The translations under genes were made by a program, and so were the position numbers. 55,676 nt of DNA, taken from contig PBLF01000033.1 of NCBI GenBank assembly GCA_002722295.1, positions 1 to 55,676 of the forward strand, given 5' to 3'. The stretch comes from Stappia sp. (GTDB lineage Bacteria > Pseudomonadota > Alphaproteobacteria > Rhizobiales > Stappiaceae). Shown here piece by piece: positions 21,570 through 34,828 of the stretch. The notes under the pieces are model-generated. The model saw only the letters and a list, made by a program, of their open reading frames with translations. It was not told where the DNA came from and made no database searches. Each line of letters opens with the position of its first letter. Position 1 is the stretch's first letter.

Positions 21570-21601
21570 CCCCCGCGAACCTCTGACCGGAGAGCGGCTG
21601 C

Positions 21602-22855
21602 TCAACCGTCCGCAAGGCAGGTTTCCAGCCAGTCGGCCGCAAGGAGGGCCGTGCGGTCGCGCCCGAACGGTGCCAGCACCTGCATGCCGAGCGGCAGGCC
21701 GGTCGGCGACATGAGGCCGGGCACGTTGACGGCCGGCACCCCCATCAGCGTCCAGACGCGGTTGAAGACGGACGACCCGGTGGAGGCGAGGCCCTCCGGG
21801 GCGGCCCCGGGCGCGGACGGAGTCACAAGGACATCGACGGAGCTCATCACCTCGGCGCAGGCGCGCCTTGCAGCGAGGGCCGTTTCCTGTGCCGCGTCGT
21901 AGTCGGAGGCCTGGATGGTCGCGCCCTCGTCCAGGGTCTCGAGAAGCACGTCGCTGATGCGTTCGGGCGCAAGGTCGCGTTCCGCGGCCAGCGCCCGTGT
22001 CGCCTCGTAGTCCTGAATGGTCTTGTGCGCGGCAAAGGCCTCGCGAAAGACGGGCGGCAGGGAGACGGTGGTCACGCGCGCGCCGGCGCGCAGGGCCAGA
22101 TCGCGTGCCCGGTCGAACGCGGCGGTCATCTCGTCGTCGGCCTGTGCCCAGGGCTGGGGCTCGAGGAATCCGAGATGCGGTGCGCCTGCCTCGGTGTTGT
22201 CGATCCGCCAGTCACGCGCCGCGAGAAGGCCCGCGCCGAACGCCACGTCCCGGACGCCCTTTCCGAAGACGCCGAGCGTGTCCAGAGACCAGGAGAAGAT
22301 CTTGAGCCCGACCGTCGGGAGGCGACCGAAGGTCGGCTTGAAACCGGCGACGCCGCAGAACGAGGCCGGCCGCACGACCGATCCTCCGGTCTGGGTGCCG
22401 AGCGCCAGCGGAAAGAATCCGGCGGCGATGCCGGCGGCCGAGCCGGACGAGGAGCCGCCCGGCGTATGGTCCGGATTGTGCGGGTTGCGCGTGGGCCCGG
22501 GAGAAAAGAACGCGAATTCGGTCGTGACGGTCTTGCCGATGATGGCCGCGCCGGCGCGCCGGGCAAGGGCCACGGCAGCCGCATCGACCGCCGGACGGTG
22601 TCCGGCGTGAATCGGCGATCCGTAGGCAGTCGGGTGGTCGCCGGTCTCGATATTGTCCTTCACCGCCAGCGGCAGGCCGCGCAAGGGGCCGCAAACCGCA
22701 TGTCCGGCCGCGCGGGCGCGCTCGAGGTCGAGGCTCGCAAAGGCCCTTATCTCGCCTTCACGCTTGGCGATGCGCTCAGCGATCCCGTCGTAGATCGCGT
22801 CGAGTCGTTCGCTGCCCTGTTCAAGGGCCCGTGCCAGATCCAGCGCCGAAAGCAT
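21602..22855 (-). CDS. Amidase signature family enzyme
   Basis: A 417-residue amidase with the Ser-cisSer-Lys triad: Lys66 in LAVKDN, the Gly/Ser-rich GGSSSGS near 133-139 with the cis-Ser, and the nucleophile Ser near 159 in GTQTGGS. It hydrolyses a carboxamide; the family includes GatA, allophanate hydrolase and aryl-amide hydrolases. No GatB or GatC gene lies beside it and the C-terminal half is short, so it is a stand-alone amidase of unknown substrate. An upstream ATG at 22918 exists, but the ATG at 22855 has a good ribosome binding site (GGGAGGA, 6 bases). It is convergent with DUF2336 copy 2 (gap 32 bases). Confidence 0.9.
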   Translation of the reverse strand: MLSALDLARALEQGSERLDAIYDGIAERIAKREGEIRAFASLDLERARAAGHAVCGPLRGLPLAVKDNIETGDHPTAYGSPIHAGHRPAVDAAAVALARRAGAAIIGKTVTTEFAFFSPGPTRNPHNPDHTPGGSSSGSAAGIAAGFFPLALGTQTGGSVVRPASFCGVAGFKPTFGRLPTVGLKIFSWSLDTLGVFGKGVRDVAFGAGLLAARDWRIDNTEAGAPHLGFLEPQPWAQADDEMTAAFDRARDLALRAGARVTTVSLPPVFREAFAAHKTIQDYEATRALAAERDLAPERISDVLLETLDEGATIQASDYDAAQETALAARRACAEVMSSVDVLVTPSAPGAAPEGLASTGSSVFNRVWTLMGVPAVNVPGLMSPTGLPLGMQVLAPFGRDRTALLAADWLETCLADG

Positions 22856-23028
22856 GGTGTTCCTCCCGCAAGCTGCGCATGAAGAGGGCCGAGAGGCACG
22901 CTCCCGCGTTCTCGCCACCTGCCATTCCGCGCCAGGCCACCCCGGTCAGAGGTGGATTCTCTCCTGCGATTTTTTCGGATGCGAAGGATCTCTGCAAGCC
23001 GTTTCAAGGCTTTGCGGTACGGATCGCG

Positions 23029-24087
23029 TCAGGAACCACGTCGTTTTCCCGGATGCAGGGACTTGCCGAGGATGTGGGCGTCGCGTCCGATCACATGCGC
23101 GCTGGCTCCGACGATCAGCGGATCGGGACCGCGCACCACCGAGCGGTTCTTGTCGGGATAGGGCAGGCTGGAGAGGAAGTGCTGCATGCAGTTGAGGCGC
23201 GCACGCTTCTTGTCGTCCGACTTGACCACCGACCAAGGCGCGTCGGCGGTGTCGGTGTAGAAGAACATCGCCTCCTTCGCTTCGGTGTAGTCGTCCCAGC
23301 GGTCCATGGAGGCCCGATCGATGGGCGAGAGCTTCCACTGCTTCAACGGGTCCGTTTCGCGTTGCCGGAAGCGGCGGCGCTGCTCCTCGCGGGAAACGGA
23401 AAACCAGTATTTGAAAAGCCTGACGCCCGACTGCACCAGCATCTGCTCGAAGAGCGGACACTGGCGCATGAAGTCCAGATATTCATTAGGCTTGCAGAAT
23501 TCCATCACGCGCTCGACACCGGCGCGATTGTACCAGGAGCGATCGAAGAACACGATCTCGCCGCCGGACGGCAATTGCTCGATGTAGCGCTGGAAATACC
23601 ACTGAGTGCGTTCCCGCTCGCTCGGCTTGGACAGGGCCACGACCCGTGCGTCGCGCGGGTTGAGATGTTCCATGAAGCGCTTGATCGTGCCGCCCTTGCC
23701 GGCCGCGTCGCGTCCCTCGAAGAGCACGACGATCTTCTCGCCGGTTTCGGCGACCCAGCGCTGGGCCTTCAGAAGCTCGACCTGGAGCTCCGCCTTGTGT
23801 CGCTCATAGACCTTGCGGCGCATTCGTGCGGCGTAGGGATAGGAGCCGGTCTCGAAAACCTCCCGGATCGCGCTGGGGTCATGGCGCATTCCGGCCAGTT
23901 GATGGCGCCGGGCGGCTCCTCCGTCGGGTCGTGGAGCGGCGCTCTTTTCTCCGGGGACGGATGACACCTCGCGGTTCGGTTCGACACCTTCGGGCACGCC
24001 GGACTGCGGAGTGACACCGGACGCCGTGCCGGGATCGTCGGGAGACGCTTGTTCTGCCTGAACCTTCGATGCCGTCTTGTCCGCCAC
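23029..24087 (-). CDS. ppk2: Polyphosphate kinase 2 (PPK2)
   Basis: About 352 residues from the GTG at 24087, which has AGAGGAT upstream; the open frame reaches 24363 but would overlap the next gene and lacks similarity there. PPK2 uses polyphosphate to phosphorylate nucleoside di- or monophosphates. Visible are Walker A GRDAAGKGG near residues 125-133, the lid/Walker B region VFFDRSWYNRAGVERVMEF, and LFKYWFSVSREEQRRRF. The first 70 residues are Pro/Glu/Ser-rich and probably disordered. The single PPK domain of about 230-250 residues suggests a one-domain PPK2 rather than the two-domain type. Confidence 0.92.
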   Translation of the reverse strand: MADKTASKVQAEQASPDDPGTASGVTPQSGVPEGVEPNREVSSVPGEKSAAPRPDGGAARRHQLAGMRHDPSAIREVFETGSYPYAARMRRKVYERHKAELQVELLKAQRWVAETGEKIVVLFEGRDAAGKGGTIKRFMEHLNPRDARVVALSKPSERERTQWYFQRYIEQLPSGGEIVFFDRSWYNRAGVERVMEFCKPNEYLDFMRQCPLFEQMLVQSGVRLFKYWFSVSREEQRRRFRQRETDPLKQWKLSPIDRASMDRWDDYTEAKEAMFFYTDTADAPWSVVKSDDKKRARLNCMQHFLSSLPYPDKNRSVVRGPDPLIVGASAHVIGRDAHILGKSLHPGKRRGS

Positions 24088-24180
24088 CAGCCTTATCCTC
24101 TCTGATTCCGCTACGTCGAATGACGGACCGAGCGTTGCACAGGGTGTTTTGCCGGCGCAATCGGGAGAGACGCGGATGAG

Positions 24181-24217
24181 CCACGGCTCCGGATGCGTCA
24201 GGCATCCGGAGCCGTGG
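24181..24217 (-). terminator. Long hairpin after the first BA14K gene
   Basis: Perfect 16-bp stem (CCACGGCTCCGGATGC / GCATCCGGAGCCGTGG) with a 5-base loop, 27 bases after the stop codon on the minus strand. No long T run, but stability is high. Confidence 0.65.
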
Positions 24218-24244
24218 GGTTCAGTCAGAGAGAGGGGGAGGGGA

Positions 24245-24787
24245 TCAGCGGCAGAAGCGCTTCTCGCCGGAGTAGGTCGTGTAGGTTCCGCTTCGGGCAT
24301 CGAAGCTGCGGTACTTGTCGGCGCAATAGGCGTACCATTCCGAGGTCCAGGGCTCGAGAGCACCCGTCACCACGGTCGGTGCATCGGGATAGTAGGGCTT
24401 GCGGAAGCCCGTGCCACGGTTGGCCGGATCGATGTAGGTGTCCCGGTCGGGAACATAGCCGTAGCCCGGCTCATAGCGCGGATCATAGGGAGGGTCGATG
24501 TAGTCCGGCTGGCTGGCCGAGGAGGCAATCGCCGCGCCCGCGGCCAGGCCGATCACGCCGAGCGCGATCGCCGCGGCGGCATCTCCGCCGTTGTCGCGGT
24601 CACGGTCACGACGCCAGTTGTTGTTGTGGCGACGGTGGTGCCGGCCCTGCCAGTTGTCGTGGTGGCGGTTGTGCCAGCCGTGACGCCGGTCCTTGGCCTC
24701 TGCCGAGGTGGCCGCGACGGTCGGGAGCACGAAAGCGCCGATCAGGGCCGCGGCAAGAAGACGGGTGGAAAGACGCTTGATAGCCAT
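24245..24787 (-). CDS. BA14K family protein (copy 1)
   Basis: A 180-residue exported protein. A signal peptide (cut after TSAEA near residue 32) is followed by a His/Arg/Asn-rich basic stretch, a hydrophobic Ala/Gly segment (IALGVIGLAAGAAIASS) that could anchor it in a membrane, a Tyr/Pro/Asp-rich linker, and a C-terminal BA14K motif: EPWTSEWYAYC...KYRSFD...GEKRFC. The family takes its name from a Brucella immunoreactive lectin-like protein. The ATG at 24787 has AAAGGA about 8 bases upstream and is preferred to one at 24820. The next gene upstream is a second member. Confidence 0.88.
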   Translation of the reverse strand: MAIKRLSTRLLAAALIGAFVLPTVAATSAEAKDRRHGWHNRHHDNWQGRHHRRHNNNWRRDRDRDNGGDAAAAIALGVIGLAAGAAIASSASQPDYIDPPYDPRYEPGYGYVPDRDTYIDPANRGTGFRKPYYPDAPTVVTGALEPWTSEWYAYCADKYRSFDARSGTYTTYSGEKRFCR

Positions 24788-24889
24788 TTGCGCATCCTTT
24801 CGCGTGGAAGCTTCAGTCACGCCTACCTTGTCGTACGGCTGTTGAACCGTCCCTGAGATGCCCGTTCATCCGGCGTTCATCTGCGAGGG

Positions 24890-25492
24890 TCAGCGACAGA
24901 ACCGCTTGCGACCGGAGTAGGCGGTGTAATAGCCGGTACGCGGATTGAAGCTGCGATACTTGCGGGAACAATAGTTGTACCAAGCCCGCGTCCAGGGCTC
25001 GGGGCGCCCCCGGTATCGCACCGGCGGAGCGACTCGTCGCGGCTGTGCAAGCGACTGTCCAAGGATCGCTCCCGCTCCCAGGCCCAGAATCGCACCGGCA
25101 ATGCCGGCCCCGATGTTGCTGCCGCGATCACGGTCGCGGTAGTAGCCCCGGTTCCTGTCGCGGCGGTACCTGTGGCGGTCATACCCGTCGCCGCGATGGC
25201 GGCGGTAGGTGCGTCCGGTGTTCTGCTGCTGGTTCTTGTAGCGCCAGTAGGCCCGGTCGGATCCGTACTGGCCGAAGTTGTCCTGGTTGTGGGCCGGGTC
25301 GTCCGCCATGGCGACGCCTGGAACGGAGACGGTTGCCGGCATGGCCACGGCAAGAGTGAGGGCGAGCGAGGTCGCCGCGCTCACGAGAAGGCGGGAGAGG
25401 CGGTTGCCGCTCTTGCGTACCGTCACGGGTGTCGGCCGGCCCTGGGAGCCCCCTGACATTTCAAGGTCTGTATTCACGGAGGACGTACCCAT
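24890..25492 (-). CDS. BA14K family protein (copy 2)
   Basis: A 200-residue paralogue of its neighbour on the same strand. A basic N-region, a hydrophobic signal-type segment (about residues 38-60), a Tyr/Arg/Asp-rich repeat region (YRRHRGDGYDRHRYRRD), a short hydrophobic Gly/Ala helix (IGAGIAGAILGLGAGAILG), and the same C-terminal block EPWTRAWYNYC...KYRSFN...GRKRFC. The ATG at 25492 has GGGAGA at good distance; other in-frame ATGs are at 25522 and 25459. The two genes are about 100 bases apart and may be cotranscribed. The paired copies differ mostly in the linker, as expected for old tandem duplicates of an envelope protein. Confidence 0.85.
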   Translation of the reverse strand: MGTSSVNTDLEMSGGSQGRPTPVTVRKSGNRLSRLLVSAATSLALTLAVAMPATVSVPGVAMADDPAHNQDNFGQYGSDRAYWRYKNQQQNTGRTYRRHRGDGYDRHRYRRDRNRGYYRDRDRGSNIGAGIAGAILGLGAGAILGQSLAQPRRVAPPVRYRGRPEPWTRAWYNYCSRKYRSFNPRTGYYTAYSGRKRFCR

Positions 25493-25600
25493 TGCGGATC
25501 TCCCGGTTGTCATTCGATCCAACTTCCGTCAACCATCGCCCTCATTGTGGCGAGAGGGAGACTTGTCGTTGGAAGAACGTCTCGGGAAGGAAATGGTTCA

Positions 25601-26425
25601 ATGACGGCCGGAAACAAGATGGACGAGGCCGCCGGGGGCGGGACGCTCCTGCGCGAAGCGGTGACGGGTGAACGGCCTGAAACCGTTCTCGAGACCGACG
25701 AGACGGCGCGCGCGCTTGCCCGTACGCTCATCCGGGAGGCCCGTTTCGGGGCGCTGGGCGTGCTGGATCCGGCCGATGGAGCGCCCTTCGTGTCACGGGT
25801 CGCGCTCGCCTGCGAACTGGACGGCCGTCCGGTGATGCTCGTTTCCGAGCTTTCCCGCCATACCCAGGCGCTCAGGGCGGATCCGCGCTGCTCCCTGCTT
25901 GTCGGGGAACCCGGCAAGGGCGATCCTCTTGCGCATCCGCGCCTGTCGATCACCGGCGAGGCGCTGTTCCTGGAGCGGGATACGCCGGAACACGCGGCCG
26001 CGCGACGGCGTTTTCTGGCCCGCCATCCCAAGGCGAAGCTCTACGCGGACTTCGCCGACTTCTCGTTCGTCCGCCTGGACATGGCGCGCGCCAGCCTGAA
26101 CGGCGGGGTCGCGCGCGCCTATGCCATGGGTGAAGAGGATCTCCGGCTGCGCGATCATCCAGCACTTGAAGGGCTCGCGGCCATGGAGGAGGGTGCGGTC
26201 GCGCACATGAACGAGGATCACCTGGATGCCATCGCGCTCTACGCCGAGAAGCTTGCCGGCCGGACGCCGGGGAACTGGCGGATGACGTCCTTCGACCCGG
26301 AAGGCATGGATCTGGCAGATGGTGACAGGGTGGCGCGGATCGCCTTCGAACCGCCGCTGGAGAGTGCGGCCGAACTGCGCCCGCGTCTCGTCGCCCTTGC
26401 GAAAGCGGCGAGGGGCGAGGGATGA
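25601..26425 (+). CDS. HugZ-like pyridoxamine-oxidase-fold protein with C-terminal DUF2470
   Basis: About 274 residues. The N-terminal split-barrel (residues about 35-165) shows ARTLIREARFGALGVLD and PFVSRVALAC, a flavin-reductase/PNPOx-like fold; the C-terminal domain (about 185-274) starts EEGAVAHMNEDHLDAIALYA and matches DUF2470. This pairing is that of HugZ and related haem-degrading or haem-storing proteins, in which the DUF2470 His can be a haem ligand. Haem use is therefore a good guess, but no haem transporter is adjacent. The ATG at 25601 has AAGGAA upstream. The downstream hydrolase gene overlaps its stop by 4 bases (ATGA) if its first ATG is used. Confidence 0.82.
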   Translation: MTAGNKMDEAAGGGTLLREAVTGERPETVLETDETARALARTLIREARFGALGVLDPADGAPFVSRVALACELDGRPVMLVSELSRHTQALRADPRCSLLVGEPGKGDPLAHPRLSITGEALFLERDTPEHAAARRRFLARHPKAKLYADFADFSFVRLDMARASLNGGVARAYAMGEEDLRLRDHPALEGLAAMEEGAVAHMNEDHLDAIALYAEKLAGRTPGNWRMTSFDPEGMDLADGDRVARIAFEPPLESAAELRPRLVALAKAARGEG

Positions 26426-27441
26426 TTGCGGTGTCCGCGCGCCTGAGCGCTCAGGCACGGCCGCCCCACCAGCATGAACGGACCGGAATGACTTCAAAGC
26501 TTTTTCGCCGCTCCATCGTTTCCGCCGCGCAGGTGCGTGGTGCGTTGCACCTGTTTCTCGTGGTCGCGGTGATGGTGGCGGGGCTCGTATCTCCCGTCGC
26601 TGTTGCCGATGCGCAGGCGGCCTACAGGCTGGACAGCTACAAGGACAGGCTCTTCCGCTATCCGGGTCTCCTTGCGGGGCAACCGCAGGATGCCTTCGTC
26701 ATCGTCGACTACGACAAGCGCCGCGACATCCACCGCCGCGACAAGGTGTGGGAGCGGGAGGTCTTCGGCGAATATGTCTCCATGCGGCCCAGCAGCTCGC
26801 AGGAGGACCTGGAGATGACGGCCAACGGGCGGCGCATCACCTACATGCGGGTGGGTGAGCCGCGCGGCGCGAAGGCGATCGTGATCTATGTGCACGGCCA
26901 GGGCGGCAATCGCTTCCAGGGCATGAACGACAAGAGCTTTGGCGGAAATTTCAACCGCATCAAGAACCTTATGGTTCGCAATTCCGGTGTCTACATCACG
27001 CTGGACGTGAAGGACTTCGACCAGCGCGGCGCCGGCGACGTCAAGGCGCTGATGCGCCGCTACACGCAGCAGGCGCCGGGCGCGAAGGTCTATGTGGCCT
27101 GCGGATCCATGGGCGGCTTCGTGTGCTGGCGACTGGCCAGGGATCCTTCGGCGGCGGCCATGATGGGGGGCATGTTGCTGATGGGCTCCTCCTGGGACGA
27201 CGACTATCTGAACACCGCCCAGTTTCGTAAGGGCCGCTTGCCGATCTATCTCGGCCACGGAAGCTGGGACAAGGTCTACGACTGGCGGAAGCAGGCAGCG
27301 TTCTTCGAGCGGATCAAGGCGCGGAACCCCAACTATCCCGCCCGGTTCGTGCTCTTCGAGACAGGCACGCACGGGACGCCGATCCGCATGACGGACTGGC
27401 GGCTGGTGCTCAACTGGATGTTCGCGGTGACCGGGCGCTGA
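26422..27441 (+). CDS. Exported alpha/beta hydrolase
   Basis: A 339-residue protein with an alpha/beta-hydrolase fold. The N-terminus contains a membrane-type signal (LFLVVAVMVAGLVSPVAVADAQA ends near residue 66), so it is probably periplasmic or anchored. The oxyanion region is YVHGQGG near 151-157, and the nucleophile elbow is CGSMGGF near 227-233 with Ser as candidate catalytic residue; GHGSWD and ETGTHGT supply the likely Asp and His. Two starts are possible: the ATG at 26422, which overlaps the previous gene by 4 bases and has GAGGGGCGAGGG upstream, and 26488, which would give a tidier signal peptide. It sits in a run of plus-strand genes. Substrate unknown. Confidence 0.75.
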   Translation: MIAVSARLSAQARPPHQHERTGMTSKLFRRSIVSAAQVRGALHLFLVVAVMVAGLVSPVAVADAQAAYRLDSYKDRLFRYPGLLAGQPQDAFVIVDYDKRRDIHRRDKVWEREVFGEYVSMRPSSSQEDLEMTANGRRITYMRVGEPRGAKAIVIYVHGQGGNRFQGMNDKSFGGNFNRIKNLMVRNSGVYITLDVKDFDQRGAGDVKALMRRYTQQAPGAKVYVACGSMGGFVCWRLARDPSAAAMMGGMLLMGSSWDDDYLNTAQFRKGRLPIYLGHGSWDKVYDWRKQAAFFERIKARNPNYPARFVLFETGTHGTPIRMTDWRLVLNWMFAVTGR

Positions 27442-27464
27442 CGCCGGGTCTTGGGAGAATTTGC

Positions 27465-27860
27465 ATGGTTCAGGTAACGGGTCTCTACGCGGCGCTTTTT
27501 GCGCTTCTCTACATCGGCCTTGCGGCGCGGATCATCGCCGTTCGAAAGCGCGACCGGGTGAGTGTCGGCGACGGAGCGAGCCGTGAGCTCGAGCGTCGTA
27601 TCCGCATGCATGGCAATGCCGCCGAGTACGGGCCGCTGATCCTTCTCCTGATGGCGCTCTGCGAAATGCAGGCGACCTCCGCCTATGTGATCCACGGGTT
27701 CGGCATCGCGCTGATCGTGGGGCGGCTGCTTCACGCCTTCGGACTGGCGCCTGGCGACCGGAACCTTAAAGCCCGCATGGCGGGAATGTTCCTCACCTTC
27801 TCCTGTCTGGCGATCACGGCCCTGATCCTTCTCTACAAGGGAATTGTCGGCGGCATCTGA
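27465..27860 (+). CDS. MAPEG family membrane protein
   Basis: A 131-residue four-helix membrane protein of the MAPEG family (relatives include microsomal glutathione transferase and bacterial YecN). It starts MVQVTGLYAALFALLYIGL, has the conserved ERRIRMHGNAAEYGPL segment near residues 44-60 with the Arg-His-Asn-Glu pattern linked to glutathione binding, and ends in two further hydrophobic helices. It follows the hydrolase gene by 23 bases, so cotranscription is likely. Enzymatic activity is not proven for most bacterial members. Confidence 0.9.
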   Translation: MVQVTGLYAALFALLYIGLAARIIAVRKRDRVSVGDGASRELERRIRMHGNAAEYGPLILLLMALCEMQATSAYVIHGFGIALIVGRLLHAFGLAPGDRNLKARMAGMFLTFSCLAITALILLYKGIVGGI

Positions 27861-27939
27861 AGTTTGTTGACGTAAGGGAAATTTTCCTGACACTCTCCTC
27901 CTGATTGCATTTGTCGATAGTGCTCGTCGGGAGGGCGAG

Positions 27940-29082
27940 ATGAACAGTTTCAAGCTGACCTGCTGGAATATCGAGCATTCGGACAAGCTGATCGACGCGC
28001 TTGGCGACGCCGATCCGCGCAAGCGAGACGAGGCGGAGGAACGGCGCGACGCCATTGCCGCCGAGATTGCCGCAATCGACCCGGACATCCTGATGGTGTG
28101 CGAGGGACCGAACGGGGAAACGCGGGCGAGGGAGTTCTTCGCCGCCGTCGCGCCCGGTCACGATCTGGTCGTGCGCGGGAGCGGTGAGCGGCGCGACTAC
28201 GGGATGCAGGGCACCGACGCGACCACTGGCAGGCAGTGGATCTGGTTCCTTCTGCGGCGAGGGGCGGGGATCACGGGGCGGCTTCTCCATCTCGACCAGT
28301 GGCGGCGGCTGGTCGAGGCCAATTCCGCCGGAGAGCATGCAAATGGGCGCTGGGACGTGTCCTATCCGCGCTTCCGGGAGGGGGTGCTGGAGTTTGACAT
28401 CGACCGCAACCACTCACACTGGCGGCATCCCCAGGTGCTTCTGGCGGAAATCGGGGGAGAACGCTTCGAGGTGATCGGCTGCCACCTGAAGAGCAAGTAC
28501 ACGCGTACGGGCAGTTCCGGTTCGCCGTCGGACGATGCCTTCTTTGCTGACAATCCGAAGCTCGTGGCCGAACTCATCAAGGCACGTACCAAGATCACGA
28601 CCGAGTGCGCGGATATTCGCCATTATATCGATGCCCGCTTCCAGGCGGATGCCAGTGCGCCGATCATCGTGGCCGGAGACCTCAACGACGGACCGGGCAA
28701 GGAGCGGATCGAGCGCCGCTTTCTCTATCACGACCTTATCAGCACGCTGCAGGGCGAGATCTTCTTCGCTCGTGCGTTCCTGAACCATGCGCTGTTCGAT
28801 GCGCCGCAGGACGAGCGCTGGTCGGTCTTTTTTCGCGACAGGCTCGATCCCGGGCGCGACCCGCGCATCCTGCTCGATCACATCCTGTTCAGTCAGAGCT
28901 TCACCGGGAACACCCAGGTGACGCCTTTCGCCTATCGCGCGCGCACCGGTGGCGGGCTGGTCGAGCATGACATCCATCACGCGGTGACCGGAACGCGCCC
29001 GTCCCACGCCCATACGAGCGACCACAAGCCGGTGTCGATGGTGTTCGACCGGAGGGCGTCGGGCGGTGGCCAGATCACCTGA
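27940..29082 (+). CDS. Endonuclease/exonuclease/phosphatase (EEP) family protein
   Basis: A 380-residue protein of the EEP fold. The start LTCWNIEHSDKL is the usual first strand with the Asn metal ligand, IDPDILMVCEGPNG contains the Glu ligand, FEVIGCHLKSKY gives the His, APIIVAGDLNDGPG the GDLND metal site, and TSDHKPVSMVF the terminal SDH catalytic motif. All key residues are present. There is no signal peptide, so it acts in the cytoplasm on DNA, RNA or a phosphoester; the substrate cannot be told from the sequence. The acidic insert near residues 23-36 is unremarkable. It faces the chemoreceptor gene (gap 18 bases). Confidence 0.85.
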   Translation: MNSFKLTCWNIEHSDKLIDALGDADPRKRDEAEERRDAIAAEIAAIDPDILMVCEGPNGETRAREFFAAVAPGHDLVVRGSGERRDYGMQGTDATTGRQWIWFLLRRGAGITGRLLHLDQWRRLVEANSAGEHANGRWDVSYPRFREGVLEFDIDRNHSHWRHPQVLLAEIGGERFEVIGCHLKSKYTRTGSSGSPSDDAFFADNPKLVAELIKARTKITTECADIRHYIDARFQADASAPIIVAGDLNDGPGKERIERRFLYHDLISTLQGEIFFARAFLNHALFDAPQDERWSVFFRDRLDPGRDPRILLDHILFSQSFTGNTQVTPFAYRARTGGGLVEHDIHHAVTGTRPSHAHTSDHKPVSMVFDRRASGGGQIT

Positions 29083-29100
29083 CGCGTGCCGGCGCCGCCT

Positions 29101-30864
29101 TCAGGCGGCGCGGATGTTGCGCAGGAAGGTGTCGAGTTCCTGCTCTAGCGTGCCGGACTGGTAGGCGAGGCTCTCCACGGCGGTGAGCACCTGGCGGGCA
29201 CCGGCGCTGGAGTCGACCGCTCGTTCGCGCACCGAGCCGATGGTGTGGGTGATCTCGGAACTGCCCGATGCGACTTCCGAGACGTTGCGGGCGATCTCCG
29301 CCGTCACCGCGCTTTGCTCCTCGATCGCGGACGCGATGGCCGAGATCTGGCCGTTGATCTGGTTGATCGCCTCGACGACCGCGCCGATCGCCTCGGAGGT
29401 CTTGTGCGTTCCGGTCTGCATGTCCTGCACCTGGGCGCTGATGTCCTCCGTGGCGCGTCCGGTCTGCCCGGCAAGGGCCTTGACCTCTCCGGCGACCACG
29501 GCAAACCCCTTGCCGGCCTCGCCGGCGCGGGCTGCCTCGATGGTCGCGTTGAGGGCCAGCAGGTTGGTCTGCGCGGCAATGTCGTTGATCAGCTTCACCA
29601 CGTCATCGATACGCCGTGCCGAGGCGGTGAGACCGCCGACGACCGCGCTCGACTCGCGTGCGTTCTCGCTCGTGCTGCCGGCGGCTCCAAGCGCCGCCGT
29701 GACCTGACGGCTGATCTCGCCGATGGAGGCGTTCAGCTCCTCCGCCGCACTTGCCACCGTCTGGATGCCGGAGGTCGATTGTTCCGCCGCCGCGGCGACG
29801 GTGCCGGCGTTATCTGACGTGACTTCCGCGTTGCGGGCCATGGCGTCCGCGGCGTCCTTGAGTTCGCGTACCGCCGCACCGATGCCGCGAGACACGTTCA
29901 TCAGCGAGGATTCGAGGGCGTCGGCGAGACGCAGCGTCGCCTCGCGCTTCTCGATCTCGATGCGTTCCTCTTCCTCGCGGGCCTGTTCCTGGAGGCGCTT
30001 GATCTCGATCGTCTTCTCGCGGAAAGCCTCGAACGCGCGCGCAAGCTCACCGACTTCATCGCGGGAGCGGATATTGACCTCGACGGAGGTGTCGTCCATG
30101 GCGAGCCGGTTGAGTGCGGTCACGACGGTGCGCAAAGGGCGACTGATGCCGAAGACCGCAAGCAGGATCGCGACGGCGATGCCGACAGCCACGGCCACGA
30201 CGGTGGTGGTGCTCATCAGCAGCAGGCCATGTTGTTCATGGTCGAGGGCGGCGGCGCTGGCCTCGACGGTGAAGCGGTCGAGATCCTCGGTCAGGGCGAG
30301 CAGTTCGGCATCCAGCCGGTGCTGCTCTCTTTCAAGCGTTGCGGAAAGTTTCTGCGCCGCGTCGAGATTGCCGGCATCGATGTGCCCGATGATCTGGCCA
30401 AGATGCTTTTCGTAGGCCTCGTATTCGGACGAGATGCGGCCAAGCTGGTCGAGAACCCTCTCGTATTTCGCCGCATGATCGGGAGAAACGGCGAGGGAAA
30501 TACCCTTCCTGGCGATCTCCCTTGCAAGTCCGATCTCCTCGCCCACCCGGACCGAGAGGGTTTTCAGCTTCTCTTCAAGCGCGGCCCGGTCTCCGGTTTC
30601 GCTCGTGGGGGAGAGGTCCGCCAGGCGAAACAGACGTTCGAGAACGAGAGCCTGTTCGAGTTGATGCGCTGTGACCTTGCTGACGTTGGTGGCAAGGGGA
30701 ACCGTCTCGACGGCGATTTCCTCAAGTTCCTTGCCGATCTGTCGCATCTGCGTCAGCCCGACTCCGGCAATCAGAAGCATGGTGAAACTGAGGAATGCCA
30801 CGAGTCCGAGGATCTTGGCTGAAACCGACCGCAGGCGAGAGGAACCGGCACGCGTCTCGTGCAT
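29101..30864 (-). CDS. Methyl-accepting chemotaxis protein
   Basis: A 587-residue chemoreceptor. A membrane segment near residues 18-40 is followed by a periplasmic helical sensor (about 40-200, four-helix-bundle type), a second membrane segment (about 208-232), a HAMP domain (about 233-285), and the cytoplasmic signalling coiled coil. The hairpin tip [23 protein letters not shown] is split over residues about 435-457 and is intact, so it can couple to CheA and CheW. The ATG at 30864 has AAGGAT upstream and is preferred to 30897. There are no che genes nearby; an orphan receptor feeding a distant chemotaxis system is normal in this group. No C-terminal CheR-binding pentapeptide is seen. Confidence 0.93.
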   Translation of the reverse strand: MHETRAGSSRLRSVSAKILGLVAFLSFTMLLIAGVGLTQMRQIGKELEEIAVETVPLATNVSKVTAHQLEQALVLERLFRLADLSPTSETGDRAALEEKLKTLSVRVGEEIGLAREIARKGISLAVSPDHAAKYERVLDQLGRISSEYEAYEKHLGQIIGHIDAGNLDAAQKLSATLEREQHRLDAELLALTEDLDRFTVEASAAALDHEQHGLLLMSTTTVVAVAVGIAVAILLAVFGISRPLRTVVTALNRLAMDDTSVEVNIRSRDEVGELARAFEAFREKTIEIKRLQEQAREEEERIEIEKREATLRLADALESSLMNVSRGIGAAVRELKDAADAMARNAEVTSDNAGTVAAAAEQSTSGIQTVASAAEELNASIGEISRQVTAALGAAGSTSENARESSAVVGGLTASARRIDDVVKLINDIAAQTNLLALNATIEAARAGEAGKGFAVVAGEVKALAGQTGRATEDISAQVQDMQTGTHKTSEAIGAVVEAINQINGQISAIASAIEEQSAVTAEIARNVSEVASGSSEITHTIGSVRERAVDSSAGARQVLTAVESLAYQSGTLEQELDTFLRNIRAA

Positions 30865-31115
30865 GGAAGCAATCCTTGAGAGATGAACGGTAGGCATCCT
30901 GGAGCAGGCTGCACGCTTATATTACTTTACGGAATGTGTTAAATTTCTCTGTTTTCAATGTCGTGAAGTCACGTTTATCGGTCGGATTTATTTTTGGAAC
31001 TTAAATAAACATACGATCTCATGCGTATCTGAAATCAGATTAAATTTTTATACATCGACATTATTGCTTGCACCTTCAGCAGGTGAATGGCGGTTCTGAT
31101 CCCGAAAAATACGAA

Positions 31116-31136
31116 GGCCGCGCCTTTGGCGCGGCC
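31116..31136 (-). terminator. Terminator of the oxoprolinase gene
   Basis: GGCCGCGCC / GGCGCGGCC, a perfect 9-bp stem with a 3-base loop; on the minus strand it is followed by TTCGTATTTTT. Confidence 0.8.
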
Positions 31137-31166
31137 TCCTCACCCAATTTCGCGGGAAACAGGCCC

Positions 31167-34769
<3,603 letters not shown>

Positions 34770-34828
34770 GCCGTTTCTCCCGGGTCGTTGCCGCCGCCTT
34801 CGCAGGCGAGGATGTCTTTCGATGTGAT

